A stretch of DNA of 33,564 nucleotides. It comes from Candidatus Obscuribacter sp. (lineage in GTDB: Bacteria; Cyanobacteriota; Vampirovibrionia; Obscuribacterales; Obscuribacteraceae). Under the pieces are notes generated by a model. That model saw nothing but the letters and a program-made list of their open reading frames with translations, had not been told where the DNA came from and did not search any database. Positions 9,601-24,600 of this stretch are shown here, piece after piece. The position numbers were made by a program, and so were the translations under genes. The stretch's first letter is position 1; every line of letters begins with the position of its first letter. Where the stretch lies: positions 1 through 33,564 of the forward strand of contig JADYXR010000154.1 of NCBI GenBank assembly GCA_021772095.1, in the 5' to 3' direction.

Positions 9601-12600
9601 GCGCTGAAGAATAGCAACGATGGGCTCGGGATCTTCCATGACGCCGGTCTTATAGAGGTCCAGCAATGTGCCGTCGTGAAGCAATCGGCTGGCTTCGTCG
9701 AACCCTCCGTCTGTAAACATCAACTTTTTGGCAGCAAGTCCGGCAGCCGGAGTTTTTGAATTGGCAATTTCAATCAAAGTATCACGCAGCTGTTCAGTGT
9801 CTTTCGGCCACAAATAGAGGTATTGAACTGCACTTTCAGCCAGAGCACGATCTTTTGTACTCAACGCAACTGTTTTCATCGCGGCAAAAACTTCAGGATT
9901 TTGATAATCCTCCATGAATGTAGCCGCTGCTAAAGCAGCCTCGGTATTGTCGCCTTTCAAAGCTCGGATCACTGCCCGGGTGGCAGCCTTCATCACCGGT
10001 CCGTCTTGATCGAGTACAAAGGCGACCCGATTGCGGAGCGCAAGGTGAGCCTGTCCACGGTCAGCTTCCGGAACTTTATCAAGCGCTGTTGCTAAAGCTT
10101 GAGCCATCGGCACCGTGCGAACTGGCGCCTGGTTAGCCAGGATCCAGAATCTCGCGCCGTCTCGATGCAAAAATTCTTCGAAGTGAACCGCCCAATTTTC
10201 CCAGGTTTTGTACGTCGAATAACCGTCCTTGCCATCAACATGCCAACCGCCTTTCTCGACTAATGCCGCCGAATCAAAACGCTCGCGCTCGGTTGAGGCA
10301 TAGCCTTCGAGAATGTGCGACCATTCATGCCGCGTCGTGGTGTACAAGAACTCGACATTGTCCGAGTGGATGCCGGGATAAAATCTAATTCTCCCGACCG
10401 AATGACTGGCGTCGGCAGCTGTTTGGAAATTCGCTCTCCAATCTTTCTGCAGCCATTTATCACCAGAACTAAATTCAGGCTGCAAAACAATTTCTTTGAC
10501 CAGAACCGGGAGATCTCTGAGATGCGGCAAAATGTCCTCAGGCAGAACAGTGCGGCTCAGAGGGTGGTGCTCGAGAGCTTGTCTGGCTTTCTCGATGTTC
10601 TGACGTTCCTGTGCAGTCGCAGCAAGTTGCGGATCACGATCAGCTTGTATCCTGAGCTGCCGCACTTCATCCAGGCGTGCTGCAAATTTTTTCTCGACCA
10701 CGACCTGAACCTGGTTTACACCCTCTCCGACTCTATAGACTAAAGCTTCAACCTTGACGGTTTCAGATACGCGACTGAGGTATGCATCCTGACTTTCGTT
10801 CTCTTTGACCTCTGTATCGACATTCTTTTTGGCGGTTTGAACGCTTCTAATTTCTTCGTCCGGCTTGGGCAGACGAGCAGCTTCGAGTTCTAAATTGGTA
10901 CGCTCAACTGGGATTTCAGTTGCACGCATCAAGTCAGCCTGACTCATTCCGGGGCTATACGGCGGAACTTCGACAGGCTGCACCGGTCGTGTAAGGAGGA
11001 CTTCGATATTCGCTTCCGGAGGTAAATCGGTGACAGAGGTCCGCGTGAACCAGCGCTTAAGTGCGTTCAAAACCGCAGGTGCAGGATCAGCTTGAAGGAG
11101 CTTCTCTGGCGAGTCTTCTAATCTTTCAGGAGAGAATGCTTCGAATTTACGCTGCGGAATTTCGGCGTCATCGGATCGGGCACCGCGAGCAGTGCCATTT
11201 GATTCAATACCATCTGCAGTACCATCGGGTTGTAAACCGACTCGAGATAAATCAGTCACCCGATCATTACCCGCACCACGCGCGAGAGCCGGTTGTAATG
11301 TGTCATCCTTGCTCCTGGCGGCCGCCGCGGCGTCGATTTTGGCTAGAATTTGTTTGATTATTTGGATGTCCGGGTTATCCAGTCCACCAGCAAACATTGG
11401 ATGCCGGGTCTCTTTAATTATGTCGCGCAATTTGTCTTCGACAACCGGCAAATGGTTTTCCATCTTACCTAGCTCACGCACTGCCATATTCATCATTGGT
11501 GCATCGGCATCCCAGGCAAGCCAGGCGAGCATTGTCTGGCTCATCTCGGGAGTATCGGACATATGCTTCATCATCGACTCAAGCAGCTTTGCTTGTCGCG
11601 GAACATCGTGCGTCAAAGTTATAACGGCGGTGACAAAATTAGCATTGGCGTCGGGCAAGCCTCCTTCTCTGGCGATCTTAACGTAGGTTCCATCTTCGAA
11701 TTTCTGGAACACCAGATCCTGGATGGACTTAGGCGTCCTGCTCGACAGAGCCTCGTTGATTCCCACAGATAGCTTCAGACCATTCGAGTCGAGCAGATCC
11801 AGGAAGACATGATCCGGAATGGTGTCGTTGTTTAGCTCTTGAGCTACTTCAAGACGAAGCCTTAGATGGTTCGTGCCAGGTTTTTTCACCAGCTCGAAGA
11901 TATGTCGAGCTGCTTCAGTATCACCAATCAAACGAATTACATTGGCTGCAGAACACATGAGGTCATAGTCATTGTCGCTGGAGACTACTTCCAATAGCCG
12001 TTGTTTCGACCACGGAAGAAGTTTTTCCAGCGCATAGTCAACGCGTGCTTTAATCTCGGTCTCGCCGGCCATATGGACTCCATCTTGGCTCGCCTTCTCC
12101 ATGGAATCTTTTAGTGCCATCGCCATCAATACCACTTTGTGGCTGGAATCGGTTTCACGCACCGCTCCAATCATGACATGGAATGGGTCGGCGTCCTTAG
12201 CCAGGAATACTTCGCCCAGGTGAACAGCCCAGTCCTCATTGCCATTGTATGAAGCATATGGTCGGTGATGATATCTTTTATCGGATTTGCGTTCCATATC
12301 GAGGGCGTCGTTAAAGAACCGTCTGAAATCTTTCCCTGTCTCTTCTAATATATGCGACCATTCGTGGCTGAGGATTTCATCTAAAGCCATGGAAGACGAA
12401 TCGAGTTTGAAACTAGGGTAGAAGGTGATCTCACCATCTCGACCATTGGCTGTAGCAGCCGATCTAAAGCGCTCGTCTTGCTTATGTCGGAACTCATAAG
12501 TGCGCCACATATCAAATTGACTCGGCTTGTCAGACAAAACAATTTTCTTGATGGAGCGTCCGCCGTCAGGCAGCGCCATGAGTTGTGCGACGAGGTCTTC

Positions 12601-15600
12601 CGGCAACACTTCGCTCGCGTACCGAAGTTTTGACTCAAATTCTTTTTGCGCGATCTGCCTTACTTCCGGATCGCTGGACTGAGCGTCACGTCTCAATACG
12701 CGAATGCGTTCGTGCAATTCAAGCTTTGAATCGGGGACATAAATTTTGATTTGATCGTTGCCGGCTACTTTATAGACGGTCATCGGAGCGTCTCTTTCCG
12801 GTGTCAACATCATTTTTTCGAAACCGATGTGGTCTGTGATGTTGTGATGCTTAAATAACCAGAGAATCTCATCATATGAGGCACGAGCAAATTCCGGCAG
12901 CAGCTCACGCATCGGGATTTTCTCAGCTGGTGCCGGTAACAAACGCGCAGTCAGATCCTCAAAACGTTCGTTAAGATGTTCTGGTCGGTCGGCAATCCGC
13001 AAAAGTATTTCTTCGGCGTCTTTTATGCGTTGAATGCGCTTCAAAACGCTCGGCTCGGCTTGTCTCCTGGTTACTTCTCCAGTGTGGCCCCAAACTATTT
13101 CCTCAGCAGGGAAACGCATTCCTTTGTTTCTGTTTAAGGTTGCCTCGACTTTAAAGAACGAACCATCTGAGGTGTCCTGATAATAGGTGACATCACGTAT
13201 GGTATCACCAGCTAAATTGCTTACCTTCAATGCTTTATAGCGTTTGGTATTTGTCAACAAGTCATCAGGCGGGTTAAAACCGGTAGCACCATCATCTTTG
13301 ACGGCACCTGGCACAAAGAGCAACAAGGCACCGTTCTCGCTATTCTCGATCACGGTTCCTTTCATTCCGTCGAAATTAATCGCTTCGAACGGTGTAAATT
13401 TGTGCCCGACGCCGGTCCTGTCACTTTCGCTTGGTTTGTCGAGGGTTGGTTGAGATTCTCGTAATAACGTGTCGGCACCAGTTCTGGTGGCATCACCTAG
13501 TTTTGCAAGGAGCGTCTCTGGCGTTGTGACAGACTCAGCTGCGACACGTGCGACACGAGCGCGCTCAATCTCATGCACTGCGTTCTCGTAGCCCTGAGCC
13601 GCTAAACGTTTTTCTCTGTTGATACTACCGTCGGTCGAACCATCAGCAAATCCCAACCGGCGGTCGAGTGCGGCGGCGAGCACTGCTCGTTGACCATCAT
13701 CTCCCAGATCACGCGCGGCAAGTAGTTGTTGAACATCGGCAGGCAAAGCGTCAATAGCGGCTTCACCAAACACCAACTTTCTATAGTCGGCGCTGGAGCG
13801 CAGCAACTCGACCATTGAGGCTGCTGCTTTAGAGTCCACTCCTACTCTGTGCAATTCACTTTCGACAAATCTAAACTGTTGATCGAGAGCTTCAAAACGC
13901 GCGGTCGCTTGTCCATCTTGACCCATCAAGCGCGAGTTGAGCAGAACTTCAGCGTGCACTTTCTCGTCCGACGTCAAAGCTCTTCTCATGTCGAGCTGTT
14001 CTTTCACACGCTTCAACGGCATCGCTTGTTCGGCGTCATTATGGTGAACGCCGGTAGCTTCTAGAACGGCGGTTCGCAACGCCAACAGATTCTCATGAGT
14101 GGGCTGAGCGGAGAGCGCCATACGATCGGCGAGATGATTGACGATCAGGTGATCTTGAGAAGTCTGAGCGATGTATTGGGCAGCCAGGTTGACGGTCAGT
14201 TGCTTCAAATCGGCAGGTGAAGCCAGGCTCGTTCTGCTAATTCTTAGAACGTTTTGAGCACTGTCAAAAACAGGTAGATTGCCTTCCAGCGTGGGGACCA
14301 CTTGCACTGCGGCTGGTGGCACGCCAAGTTTTTCGGCGGTTTGATCGACCAGAGTCTGAATTTCAGAACGGCGAGTTTTTATCGCTTCATCCGGTGTGAC
14401 TCGGCGCTCGATTAGATTAACGGTCTCTTGTTGAACGGTGCGCCATGCCGCTGACAGCGCATCGTTGTATTGCAACGAGGTCGCGTCGAGGCTCTGTGCG
14501 TCCATGATCAAGCGTGAATAGAGCGCCGCTTTTTCGGTCGGGGATTTAGCCGCGGCCAGTCTATTTGCCATCAAACCGGCGAAAGTTTGCTCCGCCCTCA
14601 CGTAGGCAGACAAGTCTGGACCAGCCTTCCAAGTAACCTGCAAACGCTCCATCCCATCACGCATTTGGGCAGCAACGTCATCGATAGTCTGAGTTCTGAA
14701 CTGAGGAAGCTCGAATGAGTTGTCACCATTGGCACTACCATTGCGTGGCGGTGGAGTTTCAAATATCGCTCTTGGTTCGAAGGTTTGATTAGCGGAATCA
14801 AAGGTGCGATCGGTTGTGCGTTCGGCAGTTCTGTCGGTGGTTCTACCGGTAGTGCTACCGGTGGTTAGGTCGACAGTGCGGTCGGTTGGATTCGCAGTGG
14901 CTTCGGAACCTGCGGAGACCGGTTTCACGTCGCCATCGAGCGGCTTCACGACAGTTGCGTCATTCGCGGTGATGCCTTTACGTTCGTATAAATAAAGTGT
15001 GTTGCGATTGAGTGTCATACCGTTCGGCAGCAGCTCAACCGGCACCACTTTCGTCAGCAGCCAATCTTTATCTAGGGCATTGTGGAACTCAATGTTGCCG
15101 GTCTGCACATTGTCAGGCTGGCCTACGTAAGGACGCTCACCGATGAAGACGAGCTTATCGCCACCGGCGGCAGCATACGTGTTGAGTGCGTCAAGCGCCA
15201 TCGGTTCGCCCGGTGGCGGCCAGCAAAGCATCAAGGCCTGGTCGGGATGCTTGCCCACATCGGTGGTGTCGCCTTTGGTGACTTCCGTAAATCCTCGGCC
15301 GTTGTGATAAATATTTTGTGCGCTACCATCAACAGGATACAAATCGTACGCCGTCACTTCGATGCCCATCTGGCGCAACATGTGAGCCCAATAGCCTTTA
15401 CCGGCACCGACTTCGACGACTCCCGATTTACCGGCGAAATCATAAATCGCAGAAAGAGTATCGCGACCTGGAAGAGCCCAACTGTATTCCATCGAGAGAT
15501 CCATATTGATGTTTCGATCATATGGATCGGAGAAATTCGATTTTAGAATCGCTTCCTTAAATGGATTCGATGGTGCCTTGGCATCAAAGACTTCCTTGCC

Positions 15601-18600
15601 GGTCAAAGCAGCATCCGGCGCTTTAGGCGGCTTATTGCCGGCGATTGCCGACTCTAACGCAGAAGTCGTTTCAATCAACCGGCCTTTGGCTACCTGGTAG
15701 AACGCGTCTTGTGCTTGCCTGGAATAATCAGAGGTCCATGTGCTGACGCTCCGGCGGGCAGGACGAGCGGGAAAACGTCCGATACCGCCTGCAGTACCAG
15801 ACTTCAAGGCTTGATGTTTCTGGAATTCAGAAATTATAGAGGCCAGCTCAGGCGGTATTGGTTGATCGCCAAAGAGAGCTTGATGGAGCGCCGAGCCGCT
15901 GACAGAGCGATTACCGGCATGTAGTTGCGCATCTGCCGTCGTCAAGTTCAGCAACAACTCTTCAACGCCACCGGGTCTGAGAAGTATATTATGAGCGTGG
16001 TCCAGCGTGGCGGTCTGGGCTGACAGACCCTCGACTCGTAAATTGCCAGAAGTGGTTTCAGCCGCCTCAGTACTCAGTTTACGCGCATGCGATTTAGCTT
16101 CGACCACAGCTTCACTTTGATTGTAAACAGCATGCGCATCGACAGCTTGTCTATACAGAGTTTGACTGAGTTCGCGACCGGTGATCTGTCTTCGTACATC
16201 ATTGGACAGAGCGTTGAATTCATCATTAGATAGTCGATGCCCGGTCAGCGATGTTGCGTCCAGCGAGCCGTCAGCAGGCAACAAGTCAGCGGAGCCGGTC
16301 AAACGCACCCGCACCGCTTCCGTAAGCGTGTTAAACGTTTGAGCCTCAATCCGTCGTCCGGTCAGATCGATAAATTCGCCGCTTTCAAGATTCCGATCGG
16401 CACCAGTTCTGTTTCTGTATTCTCGTCTGATTGCAGATTCAGTGTCACCACTTATGGTTCTGCCCAGAGTGGCGTCATCAATGATGTCAGCGACTATGGC
16501 GCGGTCATCGATAGCAGATCGGTATTGAGTTTTCACGCTCTCAACAATCTCATTGAGCGAGCGCCCGAGCAGTTGTTCTACCGATACATTAATCACACCG
16601 GTGCCATGCTGATACTGTGGATCGGTTTGCGAACCGGCATGCACCGTCACCGGTGGCAGACCGCTGTCTTGCAAGGCAGCATTGATGATGTCTTCCACTT
16701 GCCTGCTGCGAGCGGCGATCTCAGGTTCCAGAGCAGCCTTGTATTGTTCTGATTCAGCGCTATGTTTGGTTGCCAAACGATTCCATTCGTGACCGGACTG
16801 CTCACCGTCCTCGACGTGACGATTCAGTGATTCTTGAAGTCGGGAGTGTTCGACCATGCGCTCGCTGTGCATCAGAGCGTCATAGGTTTCCAAAATCGGT
16901 TTCCACTCGCTGGTCTGCTGGGCGAGACGGGCGCGCAGATTGGCTTCGGTGGAAGGCGCCGCAATAGTTTCCTGAAACTCCATCATCTTAGGTTTATTGA
17001 CTTCGGCAACCTGATCGATCGATATTCTGGCGGTATCGCCTTCGGTGGCAGTGCGTTTGGCCAATTCAAGGCTGCGTTCTGCACCGGTTCGCAAAGCAGC
17101 ACTAATGTCGTCGCCATCAATAGCCGGAACAACCGGTCGCGGAATTCTGTTTGGTTCCATTTCCGAGAAGTATTGACCGATCTTCTCGATTGAGACACTG
17201 TCGGACAAACCAACTTGTCCCTTTAAATGTCGGAGATAGCCGACGAGTGCATCACGGAACTGAGCCGGGTGTGCCGTTGGATCGAGTTGAGTGAGCTGAT
17301 GCAGGAATGCGTCTTGGACAGGATCGTTCTCACCAAGAACGGCTGCTCTGATTTCGTCAGCGCAGAACTTGTATTCGAGGAAGGCTTGCGTTCGGTCCAC
17401 AGTATTCTCTACCGGAGCATCGCCTACTCTAGAAGCAAGGCGCTGTGCCTGGCTCATTTCTCTATAAAGCTGTTTGCCGACTTCGAAAAGCTGTCTCGCT
17501 TTACCCGGTGATAAGCTTCCGACATATTGATCGATTCGTCTTTCATCTTGTGGTGACAAACGCATGCCTGTCAGTTGAATTTCGCGGCGTGAGTGAAGGT
17601 TAGAGGACATGCGAGCTTCGAGCTTTTGGGCAATCACAATCGGCAACCACGTGCCGGCGTGCGTGCTCTCGTGCCCGAGAACCGAGTCGGCGAGCTGCGG
17701 TCTGGCCAACAGATAGCGGCCCAATACCACTCTTTGATTATGAATGTAAGCGACAGAATCTCCACCCGGCAATGTGCCGAACGTCTTGACCATATCAAGA
17801 CCAGCCAGGTCGTTGCCCAGATAGCGGTTCTTCGACAGGCGCTCTCGCAAGCGCGTTTCCAGCTGTTTGTAAACTTCCGCAGGATCAGCGACCGGCGGCA
17901 CATCGCGTGCCACCACTTCAGATATACCATCTTTCGGCAAGAGGAGTGAGGCACTATCGCTTGCGGGGAATTGCCGTCTAGAAGCCGTCTCAGCGTTCAC
18001 AGTTTCACTGATCAAATCTTTCGACACCGGCAAGTCGAGCGCATCATGCACTGATTTGATTGCGGCCGGTTTGCCGGCTTCATAGTCGGCGATTAGCGTT
18101 TTAAATGCTGTTACATCAAGTTCTGAAAGCGAGCCTGGAGACTTCTCGATTTCAGCGAGGCTGTCCTTGAGCCGATTAATCACTTCCGGTTTGTTCACCA
18201 CATCCGGTGCTGCCAGTACCCTAGAACGTCCGGATGGATCGGCCTGCACCACGGCATTCGTCATGGCAAGCCCAGTGCCTGTGCCCTTTGCATGACTCGA
18301 CATAATCGCCCAGGTTTTATTTCCGGCGACATCAGCTTCCATCTCGTGGAATTGTCTTTCGTACATGGCATCATGTTGAGCCATCACTTCGGTCTTACGA
18401 TCGAGAAGAGCTTCTTTCAACATATTGACCACATCTACATCATCGAGAGTGGGATGCTCGTTTAAGAAGATCTTGCCGATAGTTTCTTGATCGAGCAGAA
18501 TTTCATTCAATTTTGCCGGCATACTTTCGCCGAAGATCACACGCCGATTGTTGAGACCATCAAAAGGATCGGTCAAGAACGACAACACGCGAGTCAGTTT

Positions 18601-21600
18601 TGGCTGCTCGGCGTCAAGCGCGTTTATCAAACCGGTGATTCGACCATGAGCGATTTGAAAAGGTTTTCTGCTTTCCGAGTTATCAGTCATCTCTTTCACA
18701 GACTTGAGCAAGTTCTCTGCACGAGTGGCGTCAGGCGGTTTCGCGCCCGGAGCTTCGAGCACCTGCTTGACCCAGGCCTGACGACCGGCCAACCAATGCG
18801 TTTGCATCTCAGCTGGCATACTGCTCGGTGGTCGGATGTTCGTGCGTGCCATCAAGGCTTGCGTGACCGCTCCAATGTCGCGTGCGCTCGGACTCGAGCC
18901 TACACCAAGCCCCTCGGCGACGTGACGGATCATCAATTGATCTTGTTCGGCGTGAGTCAATTCATGTGCCACTGTCCGCAATACCGACGGAATGTGACCC
19001 ATTTGTTCAGAATATTTTGGATTGGCAATCAGCTCGTAAATTGAAACTTTGAGAACCCCTTCACCCAAAACATAGCTGCCGTAGGCATCAGGTCTGGCGA
19101 CCACCTGAACATCGCGAAGTTCAACACCGTGCTCTCTGGCAAAACCAATAATCTGCTCTTTCAAATCTCGGCTAAGTGGTGCCAATGTTTCGGTGGTCAG
19201 TTTCTCCAGCCCGTTGTAATAGTCGCGAACGGATTGCAGAGCCTGAGCCGGCAAATCGAAAGGCATGGGTTTTCGGTCCGGCGAAGGGAACGCCATCTCA
19301 GCCAATTCTTGACGCGAGAATCCGGTCTTCATGGATAGACTGTGCATGGTTTCAAACAGATCGCGAATCTTGACGAGTTCTTGATCGATTTGCGTAGTCG
19401 GCCATTTTTCCATTGCCGACTCAAGCTTGATCGCCAACAGCTTGATGCTATCTTCCAGATGCTCGCCACCGCGCATGAGTGATGGCAGATCTCTGTTTTC
19501 AACGACAGCGTCCGATGGTGACAGGCGACCAATGTGCATTTTAGCTTCGCCGGCATGTTCGCGAACCGCAGTGCGCTGTGGCACCGTATGTGGTTCTCCG
19601 CCGTCGTTCGCTGGAGCAACATTTGCGATTTCCTTCGGCGCCGGGGGAGGCGAAACCGCTTCGGTGCGATGTTGTGTGTCGTGAGCTTCCAGCTCATGCA
19701 GTCTGGAGAAATAAGTGTCGATTTCTGCCACTTGGGCATCGACCAGTTGCTTCTCTCTGGTTTGCAGAGCATCTTTCAAAATGGTATGGGACCGGTTCAA
19801 ATCAACGGCATCTTGAGAGCCAGAACGTTTGGCTGCTTTCCAATTACGAATCTCATTCAACACGGCGGCAGGAATTTGGCTTCTCTCCTTACTGCCGAAG
19901 AGGCGCTCGCGAAGCGCTGCTCCACCATTGCGCTTAGCCAGTTGCTCCATTACTTCAATAGCATTGCCTGCGGTATCACCGAGTTTTGCGATAGCCGACT
20001 GAACAACGTTATAGTCTTGAAGATTTTCTGCGAACCTACCATTTTTCAAGGAATGATATGACTCGGCAATCGCTTGTGCGCGCAACGTTTCAGCGGCACT
20101 GAGAGGCCTGGTATGATGTTCCAGTGATTGCCTCAACAGCAATTCGTGAACCTGATGGAAGATTTCCGGATGCTCAGGTCTTGGACCTTTGTTGGTCAGC
20201 TGTTTGTATTCGGCTTTAATTTCGGCTATATGTTGGCCGGCGCTGGCTGCGTCAGCCTGATTACGAGCCAGGACAACATCAGTCGCATGCCTGATTACCA
20301 GTACATCTTGGCTCAAGTGTACCAGTTCGTGATAAAGCGTGCGTTTCAAATCATCGAAACGCGATTTAATCAGAATGTCTTCAGGATGAAGATTGATCAT
20401 GCCGAGCCCAACGGAGTAGTCGCCTGAGTCAGCGCTGTTAAGGCGCGAGGCCAGCGCGATCTGTGGAAGCTGATTATCTTCCAGGAATTTATAGATCGCT
20501 GGTCTCAGTTCGTTGATCCTGCCAACTAAAAGTTTGTTGAGAAGTTGCGTCTCTTGCGCATTTTCATTGCGCCAACGACTGTAGTTTTGATACGACTGAG
20601 TCAGTTCACTTTGCTTGCCTGGATCGCCTTTCAGTTCACGTCGAATGCGCGAGTTGACCTGCCCAAGCGCTTCTTTGGAGGTGATTCCTTCCGAGCGCAC
20701 CAGCTCGCGAACCGCTTTTCGTCGATTCTCGCTAAACGCATCTTTGGCCTCGCCGAACAGTTTGTTGCCCTTGTTGTAACTGTCGATCAACCAGTCCTTG
20801 TCCATCCAGCGATCCATCGCCTGATCGATCTGTCCGAAGTATTCGCGCATCGCTTTATCACTTGTGAGAGTTTCATGCGCGGTGAGACCAAGTCGCAATC
20901 GAGCTTCTTCATGACGCTGAGAAATTTCTTCGGCAGTCGGCATACGCCAGCGCGCAACTTCATTATTTTCGGGACGCACAGCCGATGCGTGGGATATGGC
21001 ATCATTTACTGGTTCAAAACGCACACTCATGATCAAGCTGGAATGCGGCTTCATCGACAAGTCTTGTTTAGCGTGAGCGCGACCAATGCGCTCCATATAT
21101 GCAGCCAGCAACCGTGGTTTGTCTTCCTTGGTTTCCGTCATCTTCTTCATGTAATTCGACTGCAGTTCTCTTGTCAATTCAGAAAGAATGTCAGCCCTCT
21201 GAGTCACACTGAGTTCTGGTCCGCCATTGGTCAAACGCGCATCCATCGTGAGCTTGCCGTCGTGCGGTCGTGATATTCTTTTGACTTCTATTGCACCATG
21301 CTGAGTCTCTAATTTCACCGGCGTTGTGAATTCGAAAACCAGCACGCCTGGACCGTTAGCTTTAACTTCGGCGCCCGTGAGATTTTTCATCGAGCCGCCC
21401 AAAACGTCGCGTTTCAATTCCGATAGCGCCAACAATCGCTCTTGATTGACATTTTTATAGACTGAACCAACCGCCTGGAGAATGTCATAGAGTCTCGGGT
21501 TGGTTGGATCACCGTGATCGATCAGCCTGGTCAGCTCGGCCGCCAAATTTCGCCCGGCTCTATAATGATTATGCTTCCATTCCGAACTGTTGGCTTTGGA

Positions 21601-24600
21601 AACTTTGTCGAGAACGTCACGCAGAGCGGTGGCACGTTCGAGTGATCCGTTGACGCCTTTTAGTTTTGCAAAGTATTCAGGCATTGAATGAACTAACGGA
21701 ATATAGAGATCGAAGGAGCCGCGCGCACGCGCACCGGCATGTCCAGCAGCTCTTGTCAAATCGTACAAAACGGATTCGGCATCATTTGGTATCAGATGCG
21801 GCCAGATTTCCGCCCCAGGCAAACGAGTGGTGCCCGGTTCTGACCAGTGGGGTTGGGTGTAATCCTGCTGCGGCACGAATCCGAGATTTACATTCTCGAT
21901 GCGTGACTTCAGGCTGGGGCTGTCAATTCCATGAGAATAACTTACGCCGGTAAAACGCTGCTCAGGATTATCCACGTGCCGAATATCACTCTCGAATCTG
22001 TACATGGTGCCGACATGCAAACTCTCGAGTGCAAACGTGCCGCGCTTGCTGCCCGGCTTAGTAGCAGAACTGGCGGAGGCCTCGATCGCTTTCAGGATTG
22101 CCACTTTGTCTTTGCAATCCTTACCGAAGTCGAAAGCATCATCGAAGTGTGCCACCACTTTGCCTTTCAGCTCGCCGGTACGCGCCATATGCAGCAGGTC
22201 AGCTTCACTGACGAAGCTTATCTCCGGATGCGTTCTGCGCAGAAGTTCATGGATGAAGAACGCACTTCCTTCTTTGGCGAAGACGATGACATGCATATCT
22301 CTGGCAGGGTCAAAACCAGCACCATGCTTGTCTTTCAACATATTGACCATAGACGCGAATCCGGTCTCTGCCGCCAATGCCAGGTCACGAGTCGAGCGAA
22401 TCAGTGCGGTGGAAGGATACACTTCAGCGCGCTCCAACGTTCTATCTCTAGCGGCAGCATCCGACGATTCAGCCAAAAACTTTTGTGCCAATCGCGTTCC
22501 GGTTCTCACGTGTTCGTCGGTAATCAGCGCGCGTTCTAAATTTCGCTCCGGAGGGAAATCGGTCGGTCTCAATCTATAATTCGGATCGTTGGCCAGTTCG
22601 GCACGCACCATTTTGGCCAGACGCGTTTTAACTTCTGCGCGAACTGCCGGATTGTGCTCAGCAACTGCCAGATCAATGAAGTTGATACCCCTGCGGTCAG
22701 CCACGCCCCGCGCTCCAGAAGCATCCAGCGAGCCGACCAGGCGTTCCGGAACGAACAGCAAATCGTTCTCAGCGCTCGCCATTTTGTTTAACAGCTCCAC
22801 CACCTTTGGTGGCGCGTCGACATTGTGAGGATTATCAAAGAGCACCATCGGCTCTAGCGGTTTGCCTACGCTACTGTCTTGTTCCCAGATCCCTTCTTTC
22901 TTGTTCCAGCTCAATTCAAAAGCCACGGGCTTACCGTCGGGACCGTCTTTGATCCAAGATCTATTGCCCTGCACGTCTGTGAGAATCAGCCGCTCACCAG
23001 CATCAACTGTGAGTCTGCGGAAATCGGTTGTGATGTGATTATTTTTGTGGAAGTGATAAGCGAGGTCGTGACCCATAGTGTCAGTGCCGAGCATCAAGCC
23101 TTTAATTACGGGGCTCATACCTTCACGAGTAGCCGCTGCGGTGACATACCGTAAGTGACTGGCCTCCAGCATCTCGGCTAACTGATCGAATTCGACTGAC
23201 AGACCTTTAAGCGACAACGAAGTTCGTTGTTTTTCAAAAATCTCGATGGCTTTCTGGCGTTCAAGAGGATCCAATCCATTAACTAGTTCCGTCCGCAACG
23301 GAATGCTGATGCCGCCGTCTTCATTAAGACCGTGCTCGAAGAATTCGACGAAGAACGAAACGTGTGAATCCACCGCATGAGCATCTTTAAGTTGCCTTTC
23401 CAAACTAACTCGTAAGTCGATCAAATCTTGACCATGCATTTCATCGATGATCTCAAGTGAAACATGCCTGGCCAGCTGATCCTGTAGATTTTGCAGTTTC
23501 TCGGGTTGCGCGCCGAACTTTTCGGTAGCCAGCTCACCCAACCGCAACAGAATTTGCGCTTGATGCTCGATCTCAATCGGATACGTGCTCGAATTGTCGC
23601 GGCTTTCTTTCCAGTAGACACCATCTCGCAGCTTGGCTTTACTGACCGATTCAATCAGAGCCTCAACCTGCGTCGGCGTCGCCTGACTCAAAACATCGAG
23701 GCCAGGAACCCCAGATTCGACCATAGCTCGAACCATCGCAAACAGTTCTTGACGCTGCTGTGGCGGTGTAAGTTTTTCGTTGCTCGCAACTTTGAGCCAG
23801 GTTTCGCCAAGAGCAGCCTGGATCTCTGGTGGCAATTTTCCAATGGTGTCATATGTGACACCATTGGCCAGCAGGCTCGACAACTCGTATTTAAAATCTG
23901 AGATGCTGGTTGAACCGGCGGCTCGAAGAATTGTTTGTTTTTCGGCGGACGAGAAGCGGCTATCCGTCAGGACCTCAACTACCAGGTCTGCTGCATGTTC
24001 TAAATAGACATCATATGCATTGGCACGTTCTGCACGAACTTTAACGCTATCGAAAAATGCCAAATCGTTGCCATCGAGATTACGATAGAGGGCCTCGATT
24101 TGCGTCGGTTTCAAGGTCGCGAGCTGCTTCGCATCAGCCTGCACAAGAAGTGACATCGTCACTCTTGGATGCTCGCCGAACATTGAACCAATCTCAGTCC
24201 AATCTCCGACACGAGCGATCAGACCGTCTGAATCTACTCCATTGATAAGATCGCGGACTTTGAGAATGTCGGGATTATTGTGGTGCACCGAGGCGTTATC
24301 ATCGATAAATGCGACCAATCCCAGTGTTTGTTCCAGGGGACCAAAACCATCGGCAAACTTAACTGGCACACTCGCTGCGTCGAGGAACGATTTCCACGCC
24401 GACAAGCGCTTGGCCACAGTCGCGGCATCGGCTGGATTGATTTCGCCCAATCTCTGTGCGATACGTTCGGCTTGCTTAAGCGCGACGCGCTCGTTAATAG
24501 ATAGTTCGTATTGAATTTCAATAGAGCTGAGAGCGACGGCATCGGATACGCCAAATCTCTTTGCCCGCTCGATTGCACCAAACGCTTTCAATTCCGAAGC

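Noticed and set aside
14803..14889. RTX or other calcium-binding repeat
   Set aside because: The T-T-D-R-T units lack the glycine-rich nonapeptide spacing of RTX.
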